Shown here in pieces: positions 12,524-24,545 of a stretch of 64,000 nucleotides of DNA; the first letter of the stretch is position 1, and each line of letters starts with the position of its first letter. Made by a program: the position numbers and the translations under genes. This DNA comes from Citrus sinensis. Lineage: Eukaryota > Streptophyta > Magnoliopsida > Sapindales > Rutaceae. The notes below the pieces were generated by a model. That model made no database searches. It saw nothing but the letters and a program-made list of their open reading frames with translations, and was not told the origin of the DNA. The stretch is from NCBI RefSeq assembly GCF_022201045.2, contig NC_068560.1, forward strand, positions 37,163,001 through 37,227,000. Direction: 5' to 3'.

Positions 12524-12646
12524 GGATCCTTCTAAGTTACATGCATGTACCTTACAACCCTCTCACATGAATAGTGGGTGGACCCACATCATTCACTATT
12601 CATGTGAGAGGGTTGTAAGGTACATGCATGTAACTTAGCATTAGCC
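12524..12646. mobile_element. Mutator-type MITE forming a near-perfect hairpin
   Basis: A 45-bp arm at 12532-12576 is perfectly complementary to 12594-12638, with further G-T pairs toward a loop of about 10 bases. The outer 8 bases on each side pair imperfectly (both ends begin GG on their own strand). The unit is flanked by the 9-bp direct repeat TTAACATAT at 12515-12523 and 12647-12655, the target-site duplication size of Mutator-like elements. It sits about 200 bases after the MADS stop codon, so it may be transcribed with the 3' UTR. Confidence 0.75.
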
Positions 12647-13668
12647 TTAACATATTCCTCTGTTTGTCGTAGTACTCTTGCATTGATACGATGGATTGCT
12701 TCAAATCATGATGTACACAACACCACCTACTAATGTCTAAGGTTCTGTTTGGTATTGAAGTATTCTATCTTTTAAGTTACAAATATTATGGAAAAAAATT
12801 ATAATAATGAAATAAAAATTAATAGCACGTAATAAATATAATTTTTAAATGATAATATGGATAAAATTTAAAAAAATTAATAAATTTTTAATCATACAAT
12901 TTTAAAATTAAATCGACTTAATTTTCAAGTCACAAAAATTAGTATTCATCGAACACTTTAATGTTGTATCTTTTAAATTATAACTGTTGAATCTCGATTC
13001 CAAGAGAAGAAAATTACAAGGGGCTTCGAATTTATATTTTAAAATATATAATAATTCACGAATTTCTCAGAAAGAATGAACGATGTCTCTCCCTATATTT
13101 AATTTTCTTAGTTGGGCCGGCCATCTTTGTACCTTTAGACGTCATTTTATTCTCTCTCGAGAATATTTTCTGTCCGTTATCAATAATTCTAAGAATTCAG
13201 AAGGCGCGTGTGCACGTAACATACCAAATTCTTTAATGATTACCATTATTCCACTGGGGCAGCAAACATGCTTCCATTTCTTGATTTAACAGTTGGTTAA
13301 CGCATGATATCCTTTGTCAGCATCTTTGTCTGATACAATTGTTCTAAAAAATTAAATCATGTTAGCACACATATCATGCCTTTATTTTCTAAATAATTCT
13401 TTTAGAAGCATGGTGATGGGATTAGGTAACATCATTACATCGGTGTTGCTCCTAGTCGAGCAATAAAAAGAAGGAAAAATAAATATAATTGGTTCCCCCC
13501 CCAAATTTCAATTCCCCACTTATCGAAAATAAAAAAGAAAAAAAAACAAGAGTTTCTCACCCTTTTTTTATCAATCAATAATAAAAATTATAATCCATAC
13601 ATACTTTTCTTAAATCAATAAATAAATGCCTTAAACTTATAATATTTTTTATGAAATGTATGAAATTA

Positions 13669-13808
13669 GGGTTCAGCTACGGTGCAACGGTGGTATGGTA
13701 CCACCGTTGCATCTAGCCGTTGAATTCACTTAAATGGATAGATTCATTTAGATCCAATGACTGAATGCAACTGTAACACGGTACCACCGTTGTACCATAG
13801 TTTTCTCC
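13669..13808. mobile_element. Mutator-type MITE, 140 bp
   Basis: The ends are imperfect inverted repeats (CTACGGTGCAACGG on the left, CTATGGTACAACGG on the complement of the right). The element is bounded by the perfect 9-bp direct repeat ATGAAATTA at 13660-13668 and 13809-13817. A smaller palindrome, GCAACGGTGGTA with its complement, occurs inside the left end. Confidence 0.75.
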
Positions 13809-14496
13809 ATGAAATTAATATAACATTTAATATTGAACAATAAGAAAGACACATCAAGACTACAGCGATTAAAAAGGAGTTTCTTGATAAAAAAAAAAAA
13901 AAAATTTCAATACGGCGAGATGGTTTTTCTTCCCGTGTTTTGTGAGGGTAATCCAATCAAATGTTTCAATTTTGTGGAAAACTTTTTAGCACATAAATAC
14001 ATAGCATTATTCAACAACAAAGTAGTTGATTATTGCCCTGATTAATAAGTCAACGGTCGACTGCAAGTACACCGACCGCAGCAACAACCTGCGAGTGCGT
14101 CAGCTCAATTCGAACTGAAAGAAGAATCGCATTCGCACGTGCCCTTTCCTGACGTTGATTTCACGGGAAAATTACTCGCACTGCGAACTCCGTTCAATCA
14201 AACGCCTTGTCAAGTGTCCAGGTTTCGAATCCCCTCACCCCCGTGTCCGAGCGAGCGTGCGTGTTAAGTTCAAGTAAAATTGCAAATTATTATTATTATT
14301 ATTTTTAAACAAAAATTAATAAAAAGATTACAATATTATATTTTAGGTTTTTTACTTTCTTTTTTTTCTTTTCCTTTTGAACCCCAGTTAGTTTCTTGAA
14401 TTGAATGTTGTTGTCTCACTCTCGCACAGAAACAAAAGCAAAAACAGGCGCTCTTTAAACAGAGAGACACAGTAGAAACAAAGAGGGTATTTAAAG

Positions 14497-17400
14497 ATGG
14501 GCGCTTTAGCTCCCGTCTCTCCTTGGCTACCAGAAGATGACCTTTTGTTAAAGAACTCCATTGAGGTTATTCTTTTTTCTTTTCTGGTTATTTCTTTATT
14601 GCACATTATTTTTGTTCTCTTTTGTTTTAATTTCATTTTGGGGACCGTTGGAAAGAGTTGGTTTCTTTTGTGGTGTCGGTTTTGGGTTGCTTTTGCTGCT
14701 GTTTAATTGTATGCCTTTTGTGCTTCGCGTATCCGTTTGATATCTTGTATGGGTTTTGGAATTCTCGGTTTCTTGTATTGAAGTGAAGCGGGTGCATTTA
14801 TTATTCTCGGTCTATAAAAGTGTGTTTCTGCATTTTGGTGCTTTTTATTTGCTTTATGCCGTGATTTCCGATTAAAAGATTTTTCTCATTTAGGCATACA
14901 ATCAAAGAATTTAACTAATTTGTTGGGCTTTGCTAACACACGCGTGCTGTTACTTTTTTGTTGGTGTTAGAAAGTTGCCATTGTGAAACGAAGAAACCTT
15001 TTAATGTTCTTCGCTCTTGCATGGTTTCATTGCAGTTGTAACTGCCACATGTTTAGAGCATTGTTGTTGTCAGGATAATCAGGAAACTGTATTAGGAACA
15101 AGTTTTGTTTCGGGGTACATCAGAGTGTCAATTTGGGAAATTCAGTTGGTCTGGTGTGTTGACAGTGGATTGCCTCCATAAACTTCTATTTCTATTGGTG
15201 CAAGCCATGTGGCAGAAACAGAAATATTTTAAGTTTTTGGTTTGTTGAAACATAAGTTATGACCTATAACCTATGAGCTCAAATATAGTAGTCATATTTC
15301 GAGATCCCTCATCCAAGGATGTTGAAGACAATAGGCGGCTAATGTTTAATACCAATATCTTAAGGCCTTTTTTAAATTAGACACTGCATAAATTGTATAC
15401 GACAGCTTTTAGAAAATAAAGACATTGTTTATTTTTCCTCTCTGTTATAACTTCTCAACTCTCGGTGCTTTCTGAGTGCAAGGTTTATTGGTTCCGGATG
15501 TTAGGTAATTTTAGTTTTTCATCAATTTTTTTGGAGATCTTTGACAAGCTATTCATTAGGATAAAAAAAAATTATGATGAGAAGCTTTGGGACCTACTAA
15601 TAGCAGTGTATTTGTGTGATGTGTTGATACCCTTATTGATTATTCAGTTTAAATGGTGACATTCAAGGAAAGGTAGCGAGAGCTAGAGTGGATGTGTACT
15701 GTACTTTGTGTTGTTTCATTGGACAGTTGTGTGACGTGAACTGTAGTAATTGGGGTTTATGAACATGATGTCCAGTTGTTCTTTTCTCAATTGTGAACGC
15801 AACAAGCCATATAATCATGTTTTATCTGCATGCTTTGATTTGAAGAGCTCTCAGAAGATTCAGTTGGAACCTTGTCGCGAGCTCTCGAGGTTTTAAAAGT
15901 TCAGTAGTTGACTTGGGAGGCATTTGATCAAAGAGTGAAAATTATGTCAAAAGAGCTTTTGTATCTCTCCAGAATGCAGATGCCTCATAACCTGCTCTTT
16001 CATTCTTTTTTTAATTAAAAAGATCTCTTCTATAGTTCAAGTTTGTGATGCATTTCTGACAGTTTAGATTCTCCCTCTTATCTGTTTAAATAGTAATATT
16101 TTAAAAAGACTGGTTAAAGTCTTGAAAATAGCAGTAAAAGGGTTTCAATTTATTCTTGATTTGTTATATCTGTTTTTCTTCCTATGAAGGTATAAATAAG
16201 AAACAGTGAATCGTTGTATATCGAGTATTTAATATACAAATATTTTGGATGTTACTGCTTGAATTTATTTCTTCTTCTTTTGTTTGCAGAATGGTGCTTC
16301 ATTGGAATCACTTGCTAAAGGTGCAGTGCAGTTTTCTCAAAAATTCAGCGTCCGTGAACTGCAAGATAGGTGGCATTCTCTCCTTTATGATCCAGTTGTT
16401 TCTGCAGAGGCTTCTTTTCGCATGTTTGAGTATGAGCGTTCTGCTCTTACTCTTCCAAAAGTATTCAGTAGAGCTGGAAATTCAAAAGAAATCAAACTTT
16501 CTTCTGGGAAGAGAAAAGCTGAAAGTGTCCGTAGTTGTTATTATGCGTTGCGTAAGAGAATTCATAATGAGCCATTTAATTCTATAGACCTGAGCTTTCT
16601 CAATGCTCCTGGCAATCGAAATTTCTATGGAAACGGAGATGAGCCTCCATCTAGAAACTGTATGTTGGGAGATCCAATGGCAAATCATTTTGGACTTCAA
16701 GACTCAAATTTGGATGTTATGCATCGTAAATTTCCTGATATTCCTATGGATGATGATGCATCTTGTAGGGATGGTCCTACACTCCATAGCTTTCATGGGG
16801 GATTTGATCACCCTGGTGAAGAAGATTTTTCAATGCAGCAGGGTGAAATGCATGAAGAAATTCCTCATATATTTGAAGAAAATCAGTCTTTTAGAGGTAA
16901 TGGCGCTAGGGTTGTGGAATTGGGTCTACCAGGACAAGTACCCAACCTGTTTGAAGCAGATCATATGGAGGCAAATCCCCTATCTACATATGGTCAAACA
17001 AATGATGATGCAGGAAACATTTGCACTCTTGAAGGGAACCAAGTCTTTCGTTCACCAATTCCGGACTGTGGTGCACCATTTCAGGACTTGGAATTCTCAT
17101 CTCCACTTCCTGAGATGCCTATATGGACAACAGTTGAGGATTCTTCATCACCAACTATTACTGTTGACGATAGTTTTAGAGAAAAAGATTTGCACTCTGG
17201 GGATAATTATGCACTTCCAGATGACAGTGGTGCCAAAGACAAAAGTGCACCGGGATATGACTTTGTACATGGAAATTCCAAGTTGAAGATGCAGATGTCA
17301 TGTGATGAATTGAAAAATGAAGCTTCCAACACAGAAGGTTATCTGGAAGAATTATCCAACTCCCTTTTGAATTTTACAAACGATGAAGAGTTCCTCTTCA

Positions 17401-19925
17401 TGGACGTTGATGGAAAAGAAATGATTGATAAGTCTTATTATGATGGCCTGTCACTTTTGTTGAATTCCCCAAATGAAGCAAAACATGATCATTTGCCCAG
17501 TCCAGAGCCAGAGACATCAGTAACTCCAGATTACCTAGCAAATGCATCTGTTGAGAATGTTCAATTGCCATCACCTGCAACTGTTTCGGACCCTCAATTT
17601 CCTGAGCAGAATGATGGTATTATGATTTGCACATTGAACACTGAAGATCCAGAAATTCCATGCAATGATGATGCTTTCCTACCTAATAATTTGCTGCCAT
17701 CTTCAGTTTCCATTGCTAAACGACAGAATTTTAAAGATGCTGGAAATCCATTTTCTAGCTCTGTTAAGGATTTCTCAGGCAACCAAAAAGTTAGTGATCA
17801 AGTCCTGATGCAGGGAGGATCAACTCAAATGGTGGGATCACAGGTGATACCAGGAAGCCATAAACACCATCCAGTTGGTGATTCTGGGGTTAAATTTGAG
17901 TTACACAGTTGTAACTCCTCACAGTTGGCTGCTGGAACTTCTTGTCGTGATTCCATTCAGAATAATTCAATGAATACTAGCAAAGACAGTCTCCAATGTG
18001 CAAGACTGAAGCAAGAGAATAAGGAAATTGCAATGGTGAAGGATCTTGGTCATACGTTGACTGATTCTTCTGTGAAGAAACCAAATTTTGTCTCTAATGG
18101 ATGCAAAAGTCATGAGAGGAATACCAATGGCGTTAAACAGGAGTTGGATTATCCAGCAATAACCCAAGAATCTCATGCTTTAAATGTAGAAGTAGGATCC
18201 CTGCATATCCCTGATGCAGAACCAGTTATGAATCCTTCAACGACAGAGCCAGAAGATCCATCTGTTGAGAGTGATGATGACGATGTACCTTATTTTTCTG
18301 ATATTGAGGCAATGGTAAATCTGAAATATAACTTTTGTGATTGAGTCATGGTTATTTTATTTCTTTAGCTGATTCATTTGTTTCGGCTTCTTGACTCTTT
18401 TAATCAATTTAATTTATAATTTTTATTTTAAAACCAGATTCTTGATATGGACTTGGATCCAGATGACCAGGATATATATGAGCAGGAAGGTAATACTGTC
18501 TACTCTGTTTTGATTTAAAAGTTCCCAAGTAATATTTTATTCCTCTGTGCAGTCTCAAAATATCAGCATGAGGACACTAGGAGGGCAATCATCAGGCTGG
18601 AACAGGGTGCTCATTCTTATATGCAGAGAGCAATTTTATCTCATGGAGCATTTGCCATTTTGTATGGCCGCCATTCAAAGCATTATATTAAAAAACCTGA
18701 GGTATCTAAAAGCTTCTGCATCTCTTTACTTATTTTTATTGGCTACAACTGGCTTATCCTTGGTTTTTCTCTGTTTGCAGTGATGTCTTTTAAACTATAA
18801 TTTGTTATCATGTTTCTGTTATTTTTCCAATCCATTAGGTTACGCTATAAGTATATAAAACAATCATTCAATGTCTATTAGTGATATGCTTGATTGGGAG
18901 AGGCTATTCCTTCAAAAGACCTATTTGCTGGCCATGACTTATTCTGGAATAGACACCTTTAAAATCGCAGTGGCCTCGTATAGATTATTTCAATCGTTCT
19001 GTAAAATGGGCATTGTTAATTGAATGCTTTTATAACACTGGTGTTTTCTAAACCCCTAACCAATTCCAATGCAAGTGTTGGCGTTCAATTTTGAAAGTTA
19101 ACAGAGGTTCAATTTCATTCCAGTCAAGCATCAATATGTGATTTTTTTTAAAAAAAATTTTTGTCGCAATTTTTTTTTTTTTTTGAAATTTGGTATTTTG
19201 AATGTGTAGGTTTTACTTGGTAGAGCTACAGAGGAAGTTGTTGTTGACATTGACTTAGGAAGAGAGGGACGGACTAATAAAATATCTCGACGGCAGGTGA
19301 GATTTGCCTCCTATTCAATTCTTAAATGCATGTGCATTTATAAGTTCAACAAAGCCAAGGACCTTGGGGAGGAAGTCCCAAAACAGGTGTTAGTGCTGTT
19401 ATTAATCAGTATCAACTAGCACTGTGTGTTTTACCTGCTTGTATTTAATGATTTTTCTGCATGTTTAACAGTAAAAACACATTTTCGGTTTTATCTTGGA
19501 ACAGGTTTATAATGTATTTGTTAAATCCTTATTTATTAAAATAGGCCATGATAAACATGGATGAGGCTGGATCTTTCCATCTGAAAAATCTGGGCAAGTG
19601 CCCAATCTTGGTAAATAACAAGGAAGTACCTCCTAGACAGAGTCAGGGCCTTGGTTCCAGTTGCTTAATCGAGGTTTGTTCATACAAACTCGTCAATTAC
19701 AAATTATCTAAATTCCTTTAATGCTTTAATGCTGCCTTGAGCTCCCTGAGTTTGTTTCTGGAATCTAGTTCTGTTCTATTACATTCTTCCTTGATTGACT
19801 TTCTGCAACTGGTGAATTTTCAGATAAGGGGGTTGGCATTCATATTTGAGACAAACCAAACTTGCGTTAAGCGGTATCTGGATAGCATCATGAAAGAAAA
19901 CCGAACTCATGAGCACCAAAGTTGA
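14497..19925 (+). CDS. MCRS1/EMB1967-like FHA-domain protein
   Basis: Seven exons (14497-14565, 16290-18314, 18438-18489, 18553-18701, 19210-19296, 19545-19673, 19824-19925), all GT-AG and in phase, encode 870 residues. The N-terminus (about residues 1-120: PWLPEDDLLLKNSIE, GASLESLAKGAVQFSQKF, ELQDRWHSLLYDP, CYYALRKRI) is the N-terminal domain of microspherule protein 1. A long acidic, poorly structured region follows (about 130-690). The C-terminus (about 740-850) is a forkhead-associated domain with LLGRAT (about 767-772), ISRRQA (about 790-795), FHLKNLG and LVNNKEV, which binds phosphothreonine. Arabidopsis EMB1967 is the named plant homologue and is needed for embryo development; the animal homologue MCRS1 is a subunit of INO80 and NSL chromatin complexes. 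A nuclear chromatin role is inferred. The 1.7-kb first intron directly follows a short 23-codon first exon. No disabling changes are seen. Confidence 0.92.
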
Positions 19926-20808
19926 ATTATGGCAGAAATGTCATGAATTGGAGTGCAGTCGGAAGGTGCTTTTTTTTTTTTCCTTCTCTTTTTTTCCTCG
20001 CTGCACTTTCTGTGCCCCTTTTGAAAGTGATTGGAACCTGCTGTAGTATGCGTCTATTTCTATTTCTTTTAGATAAAAGCAGCCTAGGATTTGTTATTTC
20101 ATAGAACATTTTCTTCCTTGTGAAGTTTCAGTGATATGTATAGTGTAATACCGGCAATGATTCCATCGTCAGTCCAACAGGAAACTAGTCATCTGTGTTG
20201 TCATATTTTTGGACAATAGCGATGAAGCACATGAGATGCTGTATTCTGGTTCTGGACTTTGAAATCATAGTATTCAAGAGCTTGAAATTGTTAAAATAAT
20301 TGAAACGAGGCTTCAAAAACTGGAATTTGCTGGGAAATAGTTTGAAGTTTGAGAGGAGGGCCACTTGTATCCAATCCAAAGTAAACAATTCGATGTTGAA
20401 TGATATGAGCTTCGAAGGCCGGTGTTTTGATGGTTACCTATTAGCGACAATTTTTTGAGCTGGAGATCTGTCTCACTAAGTCAGAACCATCTGAATCGGA
20501 AGGAAGGCCTTACTACGCTAGTTTCCAAAGGCAACGGTTGAGAAAGCAACTGATGGTCCCAGGCCCAAATCTCAAACTCAACTTGAGTTGATGCCCAGCA
20601 TCAGCCTGAAAGGCGTAGTCGTTGAACAAGAAGTGAATGTTTCTGTACCACTCCTTGTTGATAAGTGTAAATTATTTGGTATGTAAGAATTAGAAAAGTA
20701 ACTCTCCCCGACTATCACAGTCCTTTAAATCCTCGCAAAATCTCCCTTCATAAGACTCTTCAAACAGATCCAAAAGTGGACAGGAAGAAATCTCAATTGA
20801 AGGCAAAA
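19926..20808. other. 3' region of FHA gene and spacer
   Basis: About 880 bases without a recognisable gene. The first few hundred are probably 3' UTR of the FHA gene. The last part immediately precedes the LRR pseudogene and may be its former leader. I see nothing else. Confidence 0.5.
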
Positions 20809-22057
20809 ATGTCAAGACACTCACGCAGACAACATTTCTCCTTACATTTTCTACTTGCGATATCTGCATTATCAAAGCTTTTCTTCGGCACTGTATATTC
20901 AAGAACCAAGCCAGGTGACATAAAAGTACTCGAAGATCTGAAAAATGCGCTAAACCCTTAGACCGTAGCTCCTGGATCCTGCTTAAGCTCATGGGATTTC
21001 TCGGTTGATCCATGCGACCACCTCTTCAGCGACCGGTTCACATGTGGGTTCAGATGCGACAGAATCGTCTCCGGCTCAGCCCGAGTCACCGAAATAACTC
21101 TCGACCCGTCGGTTATCCAGGCTCACTTATCTCCTCAAAATGGAACCTACCTCACTTACCAACTCTAGACATTTCTGACAACTAGTTCTCAGGCTCTGTC
21201 CCTGACTCCCTTTCCAAGCTAGTTCGACGTAAACGACTCGCCCTCTCCGGAAATTCTTTCAAATGTTTAATACATGCTTCTGTCGGTTCCCTCTCTCAGC
21301 TCGAAGAACTGTATCTCGACAACAACGACTTTCAGGGACCAGTACCATCAACTTTCAATGATCTGATCAGCTTAGAGACTTGAAATACGGCAAAATAGCA
21401 TCTCCAGTGAGTTTCCTTACCTGGGTTCTCTCAAAAGCTTAAGTTTTCTTGATGCAAGTGATAATAACATCACTGGAAAAATCCCACCTACATTCCCGAC
21501 TTCTCTCGTGGAGCTATCAGTTAGAAACAATAACTTGGTAGGAAATGTCCCAGAGAATTTCGGAGACATGGAGTTTTTACAAGTGCTTGATCTGAGTCAC
21601 AACAAATTATCCGGAACTATATTCTCAGTGATCAAATCTCAGTTCTCTTTGATCACCCTTCATTACAACAAGTCACTCTCTCTTACAACAATTTCACGTC
21701 CTTACAAGTACCGGCTAACATGGGCTTAACAAGTAAGTTAGTAGCTCTTGAATTGAGTTACAACGAGCTTGGAGGTTTCTTACCGGCTTACCTGGCATCA
21801 ATGCCGAACCTGTCAGCTCTTTCTCTGGAGCATAACAAGTTTATTGGAATGATACCGACACAGTTTGCTTTGAAAGTGGCTGCTCCTGGGGCTAATACAC
21901 GTCGTTTGAGAGACTATTGTGGGGCGGTAATTATTTGTTTGGACCGATATCGGGTCATTTGATGGGAATGAAACCGGGTTTTGCTAATGTCAGTTTGGTC
22001 GATAATTGTTTGTATATGTGCCCTGAAATGTTCTTCTTCTGTCAAGGTGGGGATCAG
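20809..22057 (+). pseudogene. LRR-family protein pseudogene
   Basis: Translation by homology runs in order through one intronless LRR protein: a signal-peptide-like start (MSRHSRRQHFSLHFLLA), an N-terminal cap with TKPGDIKVLEDLKNALNP, CLSSWDFSVDPCDHLF and FTCGFRCDR, then repeated leucine-rich units (LEELYLDNNDFQGPVPSTF, LSFLDASDNNITGKIP, LQVLDLSHNKLSG, LVALELSYNELGGFLP), and an end block with NYLFGPISGHLMGMKPG and CLYMCPEMFFFCQGGDQ. The frame is broken by a stop at 20959, a frame change near 21108, a stop in the 'LDISDN-x-FSG' unit near 21181, and further frame changes near 21382, 21665 and 21900. The coding match ends at a poly-T run at about 22060, so the last few residues are lost. Intact relatives are secreted or cell-surface LRR proteins without a kinase. 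It cannot make a full protein as read. Confidence 0.88.
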
Positions 22058-23018
22058 AATTTTTTTTTTTTTTTTTACGAGGTATCCTGAGTAGGGCCCA
22101 ACTGTAGGAGTTAACTTTAAGTCTGTACTATAATTTAGGCTATAAGTCTCCGCTTGAATCGGGAGGCACATGTTCTCTCAACAAATGTGACTTTCCTGCG
22201 ATTCGAATTAGGGAGCAAATTCAGTCAAGCCATTTAAAGGGATTCCATTATCAGTGGAGCCAATACTTTATTGGTGGGATAAGAAACCTTTAATTGATTG
22301 TAAAAGCGCTTTAGGGCCTGTAATTCCATTAAGAAGTCAAATGAATTGACCACCCATTTTTGTGTATAATATCTTCTAGAAAGCGGTTTGTTTCTTTCCA
22401 GGGCTCAAAAGTTTTGTTTGATATTGGGATTTAGCATCAAAGTGTTTTTTTATAAATATTAATAATTGTGATTTAAAAATTAAATTAATTTAATCTATTA
22501 TTTATATGATGAAAATTTTATAATATCTTCATTATTTTTGTTAAATTTATTATTTCAAATTTTTTTGTTAAATTTATTATTTCAAATTTTTTTGTTAAAT
22601 TTATTATTTCAAAATCATATTTACAGTACATTATTAATTTTATTTTATAATTACAATTTTTAAATTACAACACTTTGATACCAAACAGCCTTAAATTTAA
22701 TTTACCACTAATCCCCGATAATTCTATATTCTATATCCAAGATTCAAGAAGTTGATTCTTTTGATTTTGATCAACAATGATAATAAGAGAGAATAGGATG
22801 TGTAAAAAATTCACTGTAATAAGTAAAAACCAGACCATTTTCTTTTTACAGGCCCAAGGCCAGGCAAGTGGAAACAGACCAACAGAGCAGCGGAATCGAT
22901 TTTTATGGTACTCTTTGCCGTTGCCCGTTCAATTTAGTCGGGCCACATTTGGATGATAGGATTAATTGTAAAATTAAATGTTTATCCTATTTTTGGTAAG
23001 TTTAATTGAATTAGATTA
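22058..23018. other. Intergenic with possible SINE and short tandem repeat
   Basis: A T18 run starts this stretch. On the minus strand the adjoining ~230 bases would end in a poly-A tail and contain a GAATCGCAGG-like segment, which could be an antisense SINE, but no target duplication was found. At 22533-22613 a 27-bp AT-rich unit repeats three times. It lies in a longer AT-rich segment (about 22415-22690) whose ends (TTTGATATTGGGATTTAGCATCAAAGTG and ACACTTTGATACCAAACAG) are partly inverted, suggesting another MITE. Confidence 0.4.
22533..22613. repeat. 27-bp tandem repeat, three copies
   Basis: The unit TTTTTGTTAAATTTATTATT (first 20 bases) recurs at a 27-base period three times with almost no differences. 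It lies inside an AT-rich segment that is probably a miniature transposon. Confidence 0.8.
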
Positions 23019-23395
23019 GAGTATCTCCAAAAGGCTTTATAAATTTTACTTTTCAAATATTTATTTGCTTACTTATGTGGCAAATAGAAAAGTGAAAAAA
23101 TATATTATTCTTCAAAAGACTCTTTAAATAGAAATGAGTTAATATTATTTTAATTAACTAACTATTTTTTTTAAAGAAAAAATCAATAGTAATTAAAACA
23201 CATATCTCTCTTTCTCCAATAAAAAATAATAAAATATAAATTGAAGAGGAAGAAAATAACTCTCTAAATTTGATGAAAGATTATTATTTCTTATTTGAAA
23301 AATTTTAATCGGAATGTCTTTTGGAACCTTAAATACTGATATGGCTCTTCAAATAAGTAATAAAATTTTATTTGAAAAGTCTATTGATGATGCTC
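23019..23395. mobile_element. Tourist/PIF-Harbinger-like MITE, 377 bp
   Basis: The left end reads GAGTATCTCCAAAAGGCTTT and the complement of the right end reads GAGCATCATCAATAGACTTT. A TTA triplet directly flanks both ends (23016-23018 and 23396-23398), the 3-bp target duplication of PIF/Harbinger elements. The interior is AT-rich with no coding frame. Confidence 0.6.
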
Positions 23396-23504
23396 TTAAG
23401 GGGAGCTAAATTTAAATTTAATATTAAAATAATGGGATTAGTAATTGTTTGCGGCTGATTTTGGGTCAATGAATAAAAAACCACAAAACCAACCCAAGAG
23501 CAAT

Positions 23505-24545
23505 AAATTTATATTTTTGTGGGGGAGCGGGGTACCTCGCTTGTTCGGCACGTGCGGGCTGTTTAGGTTTTTTGTGGAGTGGAGGAGGATTGAGATGACA
23601 GTGGATATAGAGGGAGTCTGACTTCAGGTGCAGAGGGCTAGTGAAACTCGCTTTAAACCTGCGAAACAACAAAAAAAGAGGTCAGAGGTGGAGCCGGGGG
23701 TGGCCGGCGACCACACTCCGACGCTAAAGTCAGAGTCAGGTTATCTCAGGTTAGAGAGCTTGCAAGCTCTCGGTAATGGAGGTTTTGAGGTTGAAGAAAC
23801 CCTCGTTTTTTCTGGTGAGTCTGTTCCCTTATTGATAAAAATTAAACCTGAGTATTTATATGGTGTACCCCGGTCATCGTGCCACCTGGCGCTATTTTAG
23901 TGGCGTTTCCTACTGTCATGTCAGGAATATTCTTATTTTCCTGCGTATGGTGGCTTAGACGTTTCAAAAATATGTGTGGAGAGCAAGTTTGTGGCGTATT
24001 CACGTGCTGGGCGTAGTGGAGTGGTCCCGCGTACCTCTGTAATTCCGTTGTAATTTTACAGGCGTAGCAGGAAAAGCTGGTGGTCCCAATTGTCACAATA
24101 TCAAACTTTTGGCGGATTCGCAAGCGTGACAGGCGGCTGTCTCCTCTTTTGCGGCACGAGATTTCCTCACCGATTCCTTATTTTTTGACACGTATTCAAT
24201 CGATCTTTTTGAGATTTGGAGCCCGTCTATCTCTTGATATTTTACGAATATTTTTCCTTACCTTTTTTGTCCTTGCTCGGTGTACCCCAGGTATCGAGTT
24301 TTGTGGGGTAGGTAGGGTACCTCGGGTACCGAGTTTATAATGTATGTCGAGTATCTTGGGTACCGAGTTTATTGTGTAGGCTGGGTATCTTGGGTACCGA
24401 GCTAATGGTGTAGGTCGGGTGCCTCGGGTATCGAGTTTATAGTATAGGCCGGCTATCTCGGGTACCGAGTTTATAATGTAGGTCTAATATCTCGAGCATC
24501 CCAGGTACCGAATTTTATGGGGTAGGTTGGATACCCCAGAGGATA
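23505..24545. other. GC-richer island, possible LTR fragment
   Basis: About 1 kb stands out as richer in G and C than its surroundings. It has no intact frame of recognisable function. A TATA-like GAGTATTTATATGG at about 23850 and a following tandem repeat recall a long terminal repeat, and the segment could be a solo or partial LTR. I could not find TG...CA ends with a 5-bp target duplication, so the class is a guess. Confidence 0.35.
24305..24535. repeat. 34-bp tandem repeat, about six copies
   Basis: Units of about 34 bases of the form GGGTATCTCGGGTACCGAGT plus TTATAATGTAGGTC repeat about six times with moderate divergence. The GGTACCGAG core is the best conserved part, and the last copy is longer and degraded. 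Confidence 0.8.

Larger units (their letters stand above)
12330..14496. other. Intergenic between MADS and FHA genes
   Basis: No convincing coding sequence. It contains the 3' region of the MADS gene, two MITEs with 9-bp target duplications (12524-12646 and 13669-13808), AT-rich sequence around 12745-12965 that may be another degraded element, and a GC-richer leader and promoter region of the next gene (about 14050-14490). A GGTTTCGAATCCCC segment at about 14220 followed by an ATT microsatellite recalls a tRNA-derived SINE tail, but no further support was found. Confidence 0.5.

Noticed and set aside
12745..12965. Possible MITE with GTTTGGTATTGAAGTATT ends
   Set aside because: The ends match only weakly when inverted and no target duplication was found.
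14050..14310. Possible tRNA-derived SINE ahead of the FHA gene
   Set aside because: Only a box-B-like GGTTTCGAATCCCC and an ATT tail are present; no box A or target duplication was found, and the region is also the gene's promoter.
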